A stretch of DNA of 64,000 nt from Hymenolepis diminuta (lineage: Eukaryota > Platyhelminthes > Cestoda > Cyclophyllidea > Hymenolepididae): the NCBI GenBank assembly GCA_900708905.1, contig CAADRB010000016.1:1221953-1285952 (forward strand), written 5' to 3'. The position numbers were made by a program, and so were the translations under genes. Below, piece by piece: positions 26,034 through 37,577 of the stretch. Below the pieces are notes generated by a model. It did not search any database, was not told where the DNA came from, and saw only the letters and a program-made list of their open reading frames with translations. Each line of letters opens with the position of its first letter. The first letter of the stretch is position 1.

Positions 26034-28438
26034 CTCCAGCAGTTCGACGTGGCTTATCCGCCAAGGTCAAATGTGAATAGTTAGCACACAAAGTAACAAA
26101 TCAGATTGGTAATTAGTTCACACAAGGTCTTTTATCAATTATTGGGATAAAATTTGAAGTTTTGAGATGCAACACTGTTGTGGTTATTAAATGAGTTATT
26201 CCTTAACTTTGGCAATATATTAAATATTTATTAAAATTTATATACGTATTAGACGAGGTACATTGATTGTTTGACAAAAGAAATGGTATTTAAATATATC
26301 AAGCCTATATTCTATAAACATTGCATATTCATAGAAAAAACTTACTGCTAATAAACCGAAAAAGTGTTAACAGAAATTATTTTTTTGAGCATTACGATCA
26401 CTGTTGGCAAGAGCAACTATGCCATTAAGAATCAGAAAAATTGTCTTTAAATTTACGTTTTTCAAATTTATTTGAATTGAAATAATTAAAATGATATGAG
26501 TGGTAAAATTTACTTGAGTAACATTGCACACTGGAAAAGTATTTCAAAAGCTGAATATAGCTAAATCCAAGTCTAGAGGACAAATTTTTTAAACTCCCCT
26601 CATTAAATGCACTTTATCCACTTTGTTCGAGTCTCTATTAACTTTCTTTTCCTCACATATTATGCGTCAATACTGTTAGTGTAAACACTGAAATATAATT
26701 CATTATACAAAAAGCACATCGGAATTATATATCCCACCTTTATTAAAATTGTAATTATCACTTTACATTAGTACTGAAGAGCTTCAGAGACCATGATTGT
26801 CTCGTTCTAATGTCATATACTATTATTTAACAGTATTCAAGATGTAATGGGGAATAGAACGATATAATAGAAATAAAGCCTTTGTCACATGACTAGAAAA
26901 GTTTGGAAGTGGCCAAGACACCTATATCAGTTTTATTATCGAAACGTTCACTTTATATTTAATAATTACTTCTTAAGACGTCTGTCATTTTCAACCTGCG
27001 ATATCTCAGAGTGGGTTTCCAAGTACCCAAATAGATCATCTGTGTAGGATGTTGTTGAAGCTGGCCGACTTCTTATCGTTGCACTATAAAAACCGTTATG
27101 TGACATCTGTGATGTCTGGAAGACACCATTTTATTATTCGAGACACAAGTGTAAAAATTATTAGAAGTGACTAACTCAATTTTCATTTATTTAAAGTTGG
27201 ATTTATTAACTGGATTTTTTTAATTGTAATAATTTAGATGAAGATGGCTTATGAAAGCTACTCAAATGCCACTACTTCAACACAAGTGTGAATCTTATAT
27301 GAGATATATAAATAAAGGAACTGCGAAATACTTGTCAATTTTCAAATAATGTGGCAGTTTTAACGTAGAAGGCGGTAAAATCAGAATAAAATTCTAGATA
27401 GAAGAAAATTTATATTTTCTTCAAATCTAGGTCTATTAAATGTCCCTAAGAGTTAATCAGTATCTATTAGATTCAAAAATGTTTTTTTTCTCCTGTATAT
27501 GCTGAGTGACACTTTTCGTGTTGGGTAATGTAACCATGTTTCAGAAGTTATGTCTATAAGAAAAAAGAATATAATTGATGCAATTATGCATCAAAGTGAA
27601 GTATACGTTATCTATCAGGAGTATTATATAATGATTCCACGAGTTTGAGGTTAATCATGCTAAATCTATGGATAAAAAATATACCAAAATCAAATGTATA
27701 TAGACTTCCAAATACGCACTAAATATCTCTAATTTTCGCATAATCAGAAGTTAACGAATTATTAGTTAATCAAACGTTAAACGAAAAAGAAAACTCATTT
27801 AGCTAAGTAAGCAAATGAGTTAAGAGCGAAAGACTAGGCAAGGGTAAAAATAAGACGAAAATTATTATATTGAGACATCATGTGATTAACTATTATTTAG
27901 AAAGATGAGAAATAATCCTTCAACGTTGCTACTGATTCTAATCAATATATTTTGCAAGGCAGTATAATAATACAATAATATGTAAGAACAAAATAAACGG
28001 GTTTCATCTGAATACTAACCTGAAATTTTTAGAGTATAGAATGTGAAATTTAATTATTGCAGCTTAAAATATAGAATCTCATAAAAAAATTAAGTAGCTC
28101 ATTAATTGATGAAAATGAACTCAAAAATGATTTATATTATCATGATTATAAGAATGATTACTACAATATTAAGGAGAATTTCTTCACTTTTAAAATATTC
28201 GTAACGTTTAACAACCCACAGAAAAATTTTAGCTGAAAAATTGCTCTCTCAAGCACTAAATGCCAAATTTTATAAAATTATTTCAAAAAATAAACAGTGA
28301 AAGAAAAAATAACATTTCATTTTCAAATCAAATAAGTTTTATGTCTGACATGTGCAGATAGGATGCATTTTGTTTTAAAATTCTATCGCTTCGAATTGTT
28401 TTATGTGTTGTCCTTTATCGTTCGTATTCGCCCCTTCG
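26034..28438. other. AT-rich intergenic region between divergent genes
   Basis: About 2.4 kb separate the signal peptide peptidase start (minus) and the hnRNP H/F start (plus), so both promoters should lie here. I see no coding exon, RNA gene or clear repeat. The sequence is strongly AT-rich with many A or T runs, and no core promoter motif can be assigned with confidence. Confidence 0.5.
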
Positions 28439-31400
28439 ATGGCTGCCTTCGTGCGGATTCGTGGATTGCCTTATTCGGCTACAGCCGAGGATGTACTAAA
28501 CTTTTTCAAAGGTAATGTTAGCTTTACATTTTATTGTATTAGATGTCAAGATCAAAGACGAAAAGCGTGGAATCTCATTCCCGCAAGGTCCGAACGGTCG
28601 CTCAAATGGTGAAGCCTTTGTCGAGCTTGAGAATGAAGACGAACTTGAAGCCGCGTTGGCTCTTCATAAAAAGCACATGGGAAAGCGTTATATTGAAGGT
28701 ATGATCATGTTTAATCTCCTTTTATAGTCTAGTGTTTCGTTCCGATGAAACTGAAAAGAAACGAGCTATGGGATGGCAGCCCACCGGTGACACCAGCCGG
28801 AAAGAATATTTTGCCCGACTACGTGGACTTCCTTATGATACTGAGAAACAGGATATTTTCCGATTCTTTAACGGTAAGCTGTTTTGCGTCGTGAACTTAG
28901 ATTGGTAGCTAGTTCTGATTTTCCTAATTGAACCTATATGTGCATTTGTTGTTGATTTGAATGATTAATCACATTGGCTAACATCAGTCATAAGCACGTC
29001 AGTAGAGTTGTAGAACGGATTCTTCTTGGCACTTTTTCTCACTAGGCTTCATAATTGTTGATTTTCGAGTCCTCTAATACCAGTTTACTTCAGTTTTATC
29101 TACCTCGGTCTTCTTGCACATTACATAATCCAGACTGGCTTTCGAGTTCATTTAAATGCCGCGAAATAGTGCAGAATTGGAAAAATACACTTATCTGCCA
29201 CTCTTCCAAGACCATGCAAAATCCGCTGTCAGGTTTTTGTAGTGGCCTTTATTATAAGTACGTGATTTTTTTTATTAAGATTTGTAATTTGCATTTTCTA
29301 AATAAAAATCCTTTCTACTTGTTATCTCCAAATCGGTGGGGTGAATTTTATTAGATTATTATTAATGCTCGTAGTTATTAGATGGATGGTCGCAGTAGCA
29401 TTTAATCGAATGTGAACAGGCGATTTAATATCATATTCAATCGAAAACGATTATAGGAGATAATTTCCGATAACTACCTTTAGTGGGATGGAGTATCTCA
29501 AAATTTTCTCCACAAATGCAGGACTTTAAGGTCATCTGTCGGCTGGTTCAACTATAATAAGTTTATTTTTTCCAATCTGGTAGAGCTTTATGCAATACCT
29601 TTATGAATAGTTTCGGTTTATAAAGTGAAAATTTGTACTGAAAACGGCTTTTTATATTTTGGCATTCAAATTTGTATTCTTAAAATATGTATTCTATAGG
29701 CTTGTTCGGATCATATTGGTGAATAAAAACTAGAAGTAAACAGCCATAAGTGTTGTAACGCCTATTCAATCTTATTAAATTGAGGGATACTTGATATGAC
29801 TTTCAATTAGTACAAATCAAACTGTGTTCAAATAGCATTGTTGAAATGTGTTGTCTACAAATTTTATAAATAAATTAACTTTTAATCGTACCATTGATGG
29901 GATTTCGATTTGTATTAATAAACGGATCTGGTTTGCATCTTTATTTTTGGCTTCTATGAGTGTTCAAGTAGTGTATAGTTCTTATCTAAATGAACGGACT
30001 TTTAGCACGTGGTATGATTTTCCCTACATGGTCATAATTTGTACTGTTTAAACGGCTTAAGTCTAAGCTGCTCTGGTTTGCACTTTACTTTTCTCACGTG
30101 GCTTATCTGCTTGCTGATCACAATAGAGAGTTTGGATGATTCATTTTCATGGAGTTGAGTCCCGCTGTTTGAAATGGCATATTGTGCTCACATTTTAATT
30201 TTAGATTGGTAGGATTCAGCTTTATGTACATATATGCGTGTATAGATTGTGCTCTTGGCTTCTGAGACTATGATTAATTGGTGCTGTATTTTTAACATTT
30301 TATTTTTCCCCTCAAATGGTGGCTGGTTTCAATCGGGTGGGTGCTGTGGGTGACATGACAGACCTGACAATAGCTCCTGACGGTATCGGGCTTTTGGTCG
30401 ATCATCTGGGACGTTGTACGGGGGAGGCCTATGTCCAATTCACCTCGGCTGAAATGCTAGAACGGGCAAAAGAAAAACACTTGGAGAAGATTGGGCGAAG
30501 GTAATGCGTGCGGGCACTGGGTTTCCGCCTTTCTCTATTTTTATGCGTTTGGGGTGGGTGGCTTTCTCGTGATTTCTTCCTTCTTTGTTCCCTCCCACTC
30601 ATTTTTTTCTCTTTCACTCTCTCAACAAACTTCTTTTTCCGTCGTTTTGTAGATATATTGAGATTTTCGATGCCACTGGAATTGAAGCCTCAATGGCAAT
30701 CCGCAAGCAACACGAACTTAACAGTAAGTTTAGCATGATTTTAAAATGTCGCTTAAATTAGTACTTAAATTCTGTGCACCTGTGGCCTAGTGTTCACATT
30801 GTTGTACATTTGTGTGCAATAGAGGGGTAGCAGAATATGAATTCGGTTAGACCCTAGAATGCCAGTTCTTTGTCGAAGATGTGAGTTTTATCTTACATTC
30901 ATTTAAATATTCTCTTTTTCGAAATTTTTAGAACGAAGCAGTGGTGGTCCAATGATGCGAGGACGCGGGGAGAGACCATATTACTGTCCTCCTGGTCCTC
31001 ACGGAATGCCACCACCATACCACGGCGGTTATGGTGAAGGTGGTTATGGCTACGGAGGCGGTAGAAGCGGCCCTCCATATCGTCCCGGTCCATATGCGCG
31101 TCCACCAGGTGGCTATGGTTACGACCGTCCACCAAGTCCCCTTCCTCCTAGAGGACCTTACGGAGCACCTGACAGCAGATTTGGAGGTCCCCCGCTTAGA
31201 CCATTACATGTCGTTCGCATGCGTGGACTGCCCTTCCAAACCACCACGGAAGAAATAGCGGCCTTCTTCACCCCGGTTCAACCGCTGAATGTGCAAATCC
31301 ACTATAATGTTCAAGGACGTCCTAATGGTGAAGCTGATGCTGAATTCGCTACTCATGATGAAGCCTGTGAGGCAATGAAGAAAGACCGTGAGAAAATTGG

Positions 31401-34340
31401 CTCACGTTACATTGAACTCTTCCTTGAATCCTGTCCTGATAGACATTCTGGTGGAGGTATGTCATCACCGAATTCCTGGAATTATGGACCACCTTTCTAC
31501 TCTGGAGGTAGCGCTCCTGTTCCCCCGCCATCACAAGGCCCAGGTTCAAATCCCGCAACGCCAACCGGTAGATATGGTGGTGGACCACCACGTGGTGGGA
31601 TCTACTATGGTGATGCCCATAACGATAATGGTGCTCCGGGAAGTAATATTGGTAATTATTATGGAAGTGGTGGTGGTGGTGATTATGGCTACACATCTCA
31701 TGGAAGTTCCATGGATGATCGCCGCTATGGAGATATGGGAGGTGGAAGGCATGGTGATAGCATGAGTGGAAATGGTGGTGCCTATGGTGTACTACCTTCG
31801 TTGTCATCTCAAGGGGGAAATCTCGATAATGGTGAGACTCCTTTCTCTTTTGCCTCTCTGTTTTGTGCTTAGAGTATCGGTTTGTTATAAGCGTTATTTG
31901 AAGACTTATCACAGTGAAGTAATTTGAGAGAACATCAAAACACGATAAACTGCGAAAAAGTACAGAGCCGTCATGAAGGAGATGGGAAAGTAGAACTTCA
32001 TGTGATTATCCGCTTTCTGTTCTTTGTATCATGATCTAACATCAACAAAACTCAGGATCTGAAACCTGGGTTCATGAGTTTTAGTTAAAAATAATTTTGG
32101 TTGGGGATATTTGAAAAGTAGTCCGATTTATCGTGTCAGTCTGTTGAATCGGTGGTCGCTGCTTGATATCTGTCGGCACACACTCAGTGAGTGGAATTCT
32201 GTTGATTTTATCAATTTTTTTATGGTAAATTCTACTTATCTATTCTAATTCTCCCATGCCAACTTTATCTGTATTTAAAGTTAAATTAAGTGAAGTACAA
32301 GGGGTTGATACATCCATTTACTTTTTTTCCTGTTTAATAGATCCTTATGGTAATTAGTTATTTCTTTAGATTAAATGCTCTGCTTTACTTTAAATCCGGT
32401 GTTCAAAATCATCTTAAAGCCATATATGTTGTTGGTTTCTCAAATTTGTTTTACAAAGTTTTGATTTGCTTGGTTATTTCTGTTAATATTTTGCTTCACA
32501 CTTCCCCATTCACGTGCTCTAAGTTAGCACCCTATTGTATCTGTGCCGCTTTTTCATAAATAACTTAATGGTTTTTTTCCTTTGCTCTGCTATCTCATGT
32601 TAAATTTTCGTTCAATATTAACTAAATTTTCGCTTGTTCTTATTGATATAGATTGGATTGGTAGTAACTATTCTGAATGCTCCGGTATGTCACAATTTGC
32701 TTTGGCTTAGTAGCCGAAATCATCGCTTAATGTTATTGTGATTGAGCTAAGATACTGACTCTGTGTTTTCTCAAAGTATTTGTACGTGTTAAATGTTTGC
32801 CGATAATTGACTTTTCTTTCACCTTACCTAAGTCGACAAAACCTGTACTCATTTTCCTATTAATTTGGTCGGTTATTTCTATGACTAAACCGCTTATAAT
32901 TAAATTTTTCCCTCGTATTTTGTGTTGGTGAAATCTGTTATGCTCACTGATACTGATAATTTTTTTATACTGCCAATCAAATTGACGGTGCTCCTTCAGG
33001 TACTTGAAACTCGTAATTTATTTGTCTTGCGATGAATAGATGCCTTTTATTAATGGTCAATAGTTAACTTTTTTGTATAAATGCTGCTCATGAGCAATTT
33101 CTCTATTTTGATTGTTAGTAAAAGAAAGTCACAAAAGTAGTACAATAGTCCAATGAGGAGTGAAGTGGAAAATTGAATCAATACTTCAAGAGTTCAATTT
33201 AATTTGAATTCCCATTTACTCGATTGTCCGCTCTTTATCATATTCCAATGTTCCAAATTTCAATATTCCACAATATGCAGAGCTGATTGACCATTTGGTT
33301 AAATTGAAGAGATAGTTTTTCTTTCTGCGTACAATTGTTCTTATAACTCAGGGCAGCTAAAGTGATTTTAATATAGCAGGGATTTGCTAGTTAAACTAAG
33401 TATTCCTTGGTATTTGGAGATTCCCCAGAGTACCCATTATTAAACAAACTTTTCCGTTCACAGTTTCAGCTGCTCTAGTATCTCTCAGTCGTGCTACTTT
33501 TTCTTAAATAAAAATTATGTTTCCTGTTGATCTGGAGCATTATAGTAGATTACCTATTTGCTCTTTACTATCTTCGTAAATGAGCTTTCACTCCCGACAT
33601 ATGCTGTGTTAGTGTCCCTAGACTGCAACGTTTTTTTATAGGTTAAGGCGGATATGGATGATCTAATATGTTTTACTGAAATATTTGCTAGTTTCCTACA
33701 CTGCTATGAACTTGGAATATTTTATATTATTATCATATATATTTTTTATATAAGGCAATAAATTTGGTCTTTTTAATCATGGGGAAGCCTGTGAATACTG
33801 GGAACATTAGAGTAGTCCAAATGTATGCTTGATGGAGGGAATAGAGCAGAAGTAGAGAGTAAATCAGCCTGGTCGTATCATGATATATATCATGTTCTGC
33901 AGTATAAGCTTCGCGTTCTGACATATTAGTGATGTCACATTTTCGGTGTTCAGAGCTGATTGAGAATGAGAAATTACCCATGGCATTTCGTAGATGAACG
34001 GTTAAGGTGTTCGCCTGAGGTTAGGGGTCATGGGTTCTATGCAAACCCAATGAATGAAATGGTCAGTTGCACTGATTAAGTCTGGCTAATAATAATTTGA
34101 CAGAATTTGATTTTCCGGACAGCAAGGCTTCATGAGTGTTGAAAAGTATTTTGTTAAATGTGTTTGTACCATCGCTTATAACCATAGGGCAGTTAATAGA
34201 TACCTTTTTCTCAATATCTAACGCATTACGTAGCTTTCTCATTGTGCTTTACCGATTTTTTAGCTCCAGGCGATTTGTACGATCGATATGATGGCAACTC
34301 ATCTCGATCACGTGATCAGGAGGGCAGCTACTACTGGTGA
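28439..34340 (+). CDS. hnRNP H/F-type RNA-binding protein with three quasi-RRMs
   Basis: Probably a nuclear splicing and poly(A) regulator that binds G-rich RNA. Exons: 28439-28511, 28543-28698, 28733-28873, 30362-30500, 30653-30723, 30932-31831, 32341-32349 (9 bases), 32652-32684 (33 bases), 34264-34340; 532 residues if all are used. qRRM1 is at about residues 3-80 (VRIRGLPYSAT, GRSNGEAFVEL), qRRM2 at about 102-180 (ARLRGLPYDT, GRCTGEAYVQF), qRRM3 at about 286-365 (VRMRGLPFQT, GRPNGEADAEF). A Gly/Tyr/Pro-rich linker separates qRRM2 and qRRM3, and a Gly/Tyr-rich tail ends in EGSYYW. RGLP with GEA signatures is typical of hnRNP H/F rather than classical RRMs. The first two introns are 31 and 34 bases; intron 3 is about 1.5 kb. 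The two smallest exons keep phase 1 on both sides and may be optional. The start was chosen because MAAFVRIRGLP aligns with the beginning of qRRM1. Confidence 0.9.
33985..34170 (+). repeat. SINE-like element copy (last hnRNP intron)
   Basis: The clearest tRNA-like head of the family. An A-box-like region (gaacggttaaggtgttcgcc) is followed by the B-box-like gggttctatgcaaaccc, then gaatgaaatggtcagttgca, ctgattaagtctggctaat, and a 3' part with aaggcttcatgagtgttg. It lies about 90 bases upstream of the final hnRNP exon, on the same strand. Confidence 0.65.
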
Positions 34341-34498
34341 TTTAGTGTCTCGACTGACTGTGCATTTGTCCCCGTTTTGTACACCTACTACCAATACAGA
34401 CACTACTCTGTATCCTTCCTCTCCTACACACATGTTTGCCTGCCTTTATATAAAATATATATTGTTTAAACGTGGTTATATTTTCTGTTACATCAGAA

Positions 34499-34504
34499 AA
34501 TAAA
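34499..34504 (+). promoter_or_regulatory. Candidate poly(A) signal of the hnRNP H/F gene
   Basis: AATAAA about 160 bases after the proposed stop codon at 34340. It supports 34264-34340 as the terminal exon. Confidence 0.4.
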
Positions 34505-36052
34505 TTTGGCGCGATTGCCAAACCGGTTTCTTGATCATATGGTCGAAAGTTGACTGTGTTAAAAGGTCGTAGTTCAAGGGCGCAGTAGGAGTAATATAGG
34601 AGTAGGAAAATGACTAGATTGAAAGTAAATCGGAGGTTTGTTGACAATTAGGGAAGGGAGGAAGCCGTGACTAGCTGTCTTTGTGTTCTTTGATTTTCGC
34701 AAAACATGAGTGCGAGAGGACAACATTCCCTCACACAACCGGGACTGTATCGGTAGGATAACAGTGACTTGTGGTTTGGGTGAAGTCAGCATTGCGCATA
34801 TGAGTAAATAATAAGGGAAATCGGTAGACTTTTTAATTGAGTGGTTAAAAGGGCTTACAGTTCTTGCTCTATGTTTTACGACAAATTTGGGAAAGAAAAT
34901 TTATCATCCAATTGACCATCCTGCTCTGAATGGCACTGAAATAGCAAGATCTGCGAGAAAAAGCAGATTTTTTGCGCATAATATTATCAATGCTTTCCTG
35001 CCTCTGAAAGCGTGATCAAGGATACGTGCTTTTAAAGGATTTGAAAACAGGTCTTAATCTAATTTTCTCTTCCAAATCCTTGAATGTGAAACCTATGTAA
35101 GTAAACTAAGCGCGTCTTGGATGCCAGTTCAGTGACGAATGAACGAAGCAACTAATTCCGGTCAGCAAGAGAGGTGATAAAGTGTGAGATTCCAACCGAG
35201 ACGGTTGCAGAAGACCTTCTCTCTATCAAAGTCTGTAGTTGTTAGCACTTTCCGTAACGGGCTTGGGATATTTTCAAGATGGCATCCTGTGAGAAATATC
35301 CTAGAATGCCATTTGCTAACAAATTGCTAATTGCTGAATGTTCGATCAATAAAACTTATCGTTTAAAGTGAAATAGGAGGTCAACAATACACATCTTTTA
35401 GTAAACTTTGATATTTATTAAAGGGAGCCAAGTTTCAGGAGACCAATTTGCTAGTTTTCATTCATGGGAGTATAGTTTCGAGAATGCTTCCTTACTAAAC
35501 TCATAAACTAAAATTTCTACGGTTTTGCCAAATTACACACTTAAAGCTTGCCAGAATAGTAAAATACTTTTATAAATAAATGAACTCTTATTAATCAAGT
35601 GACATTTGTTCCTCAAAAATTACCGACGTTTGTCTCAGAAGCAAAGTGTTGGACCGCTAGGAAACTGACAAGCATGACTCAAGGAGGTAGAGTGTAAAGA
35701 CATTGTATTACCTCACCCTCCTAACCTTAGGAAGATCATTAGTTCTATGAGGGGATATCAAGTCCAATTTGGTCCAGCTATTCAAATAACTCCACGATCA
35801 GAACTTGAACTACTTTAACTTGCATCTCTGAGGCGACTATAAACACAGCATCATACAATGAGCATCTGGCTGTTTACAGTTGTGACTTATCATAATTTCC
35901 ATATTTTACAGTTGAGTAGTAGCAGCTTGTGGTGATCTGCCTATAAACCTAATTAGTGAGCATTGGCATTGCTGTAGCCAGCAGATGTCTATCATCACCT
36001 GAAGATTAGAAATGACAGGCTGAAGATAATATCTCCACCACATTGTTTACAG

Positions 36053-36273
36053 GCGATCCCGTTGTGTGTTTGTGTATCTGAACATAGATACTTAATCACG
36101 CCGAGACACCGACGACGAGACATGACTGACGTCTACTGAAGAAATGTTTTGTATATGAATCCAACTCATTTATTAATAAGTTGGGATGGCTTGCCTACCA
36201 CCTCCAAACTGACCTGACGACATGAGTGCCTTGATTTATTCCAAATATTCGATCGAAATGGCCCCGGTAGACT
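36053..36273 (+). repeat. Dispersed repeat, inverted partner of 51701-51932
   Basis: Over about 215 bases this matches the reverse complement of 51701-51932. Shared blocks, in order: tgtgtgtttg, acatagatac, agacaccgacga, catgactga, ttattaataa followed by ttgggat, gcttgcct, cgacatgagtg, attcgatcga. It is not the SINE family or the LTRs. Together the two copies flank the AP-3 delta gene in opposite orientations. Confidence 0.7.
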
Positions 36274-37376
36274 TAACATTATTACAGGCATTACAGCAAT
36301 TGAAACGGAATTTTAAATCAATATCTATTAGTGGAAGCAGAATGATTACTTGACCGTGTATATTTACCCCACATTACTTTGCTCAATACGTCTGTCTTCA
36401 TATAATTTAAGTGATATTGTTTAATATCATTTAATTAATACTCCATTTCTTAATTTGCGAGTGATCTGGAATATAATTTGAGATGTTGTAAAGTGCTGAA
36501 ATGCTAATCAACCCCACCTGACTGGAGAAGGTTAAATCATTTGCATAAAAAAGATATCCTAAAGAGATTTAATTAATTGTAGCTTGACAATGCATTTCTG
36601 TACACTTGTTGGAAGCTGTCATTCATGTCTAATCAGTAGCAGTTACTAGCGTACTGTTATCCAAACTGCTATGCCACAATCCGTCGTGATCCAAAACTCG
36701 TATCTTATCGATTTTACCGAGTTTCTTGCCTTCTTCACGTCTTCAAATGGTTTGGTGATCCCCTCCTCCTTTTTACCTAACATCTATTTACTGAACACAA
36801 CTTTGCAATCTGGACAAAATTTCTAGAAACTGATCACAAAACTGTAGTAATTTATGAAGATGGTGTACATCACATTTTTAGGACAAGCGGACCTAGAGCT
36901 TTACAAATAAGATTCGGAAAAAATAGTTGAGAGATTTCTACTTTTCCTCACTCAGTTCAAAAGAATGTGCTGCTGCTAAATTAAGATCCATTGAAGAAAC
37001 TCTCATTGAACTCGACATCAACGTGACGCTTTATAAGACTCACATCAGTCGGAAATTGAGCTCCGGAAGTCCTTGTTGGACGTGAAACAGTGATCCCCAT
37101 TTGAAACATTTCTGCCTTTCCTATCTTATGGTTATGTTGTTCGTACGACTGGAAGACTGTCACATAACCAATTTTCGCTGTCTTCCACTCGTAATTCTTA
37201 CTCTAGAACCCCTTACACATTTGTTGTTAGACAAATCAGTCTAACGACCGTTTGTTAATATCTCTATGTATCAAAATTTTCTCATTCTGATTTAGGATTT
37301 TAACTTTCTTCTGTGATAAACTAAATCACATTAGAATAAGAAAAGACTGCAGGATTTCAGTGAGATAATAAGTAAC

Positions 37377-37382
37377 TTTATT
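37377..37382 (-). promoter_or_regulatory. Candidate poly(A) signal of the AP-3 delta gene
   Basis: AATAAA on the minus strand (tttatt on plus), about 196 bases downstream of the stop codon at 37578-37580. Confidence 0.35.
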
Positions 37383-37577
37383 CCAACATTCAAGTACTCA
37401 ATTATATAAATAGGAAGGACAAATTTGCTGAAGAGTTGTTGTTGACAAAAATTTTTCATGACAAATCAGAGTAAAGGACACAAAACGTACGCACAAAAAG
37501 GACGAAAGACGCACAATATATAAATTCATCACAAAACGCGGGAGCATTGGTAATTAATAATTTAATTGATTAATAAA

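Larger units (their letters stand above)
34341..37577. other. Intergenic region between hnRNP H/F and AP-3 delta
   Basis: About 3.2 kb between convergent genes. It holds a possible SINE-family fragment around 35115-35235 (gtgagattccaaccgagacgg resembles the block near 13750) and the repeat at 36053-36273 listed separately. The candidate AP-3 delta poly(A) signal is at 37377-37382. I see no coding exon. Confidence 0.45.

Noticed and set aside
31349..31912. 187-residue minus-strand frame rich in His
   Set aside because: It is the antisense of the Gly/Tyr-rich hnRNP H/F exon; the His codons mirror repeated GGT/GTG-type codons. The sense strand has clear qRRM homology.
33985..34050. Possible tRNA gene
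   Set aside because: A- and B-box-like blocks are present, but no cloverleaf with paired acceptor and anticodon stems can be drawn, and the same block recurs with the same downstream core elsewhere, so I treat it as the head of a SINE.
36981..37163. Candidate last exon of AP-3 delta
   Set aside because: It has no similarity to the family C-terminus. The exon at 37578-37688 fits better (phase 0, GSISIEAKSADQ resembles the family ending, followed by a stop).
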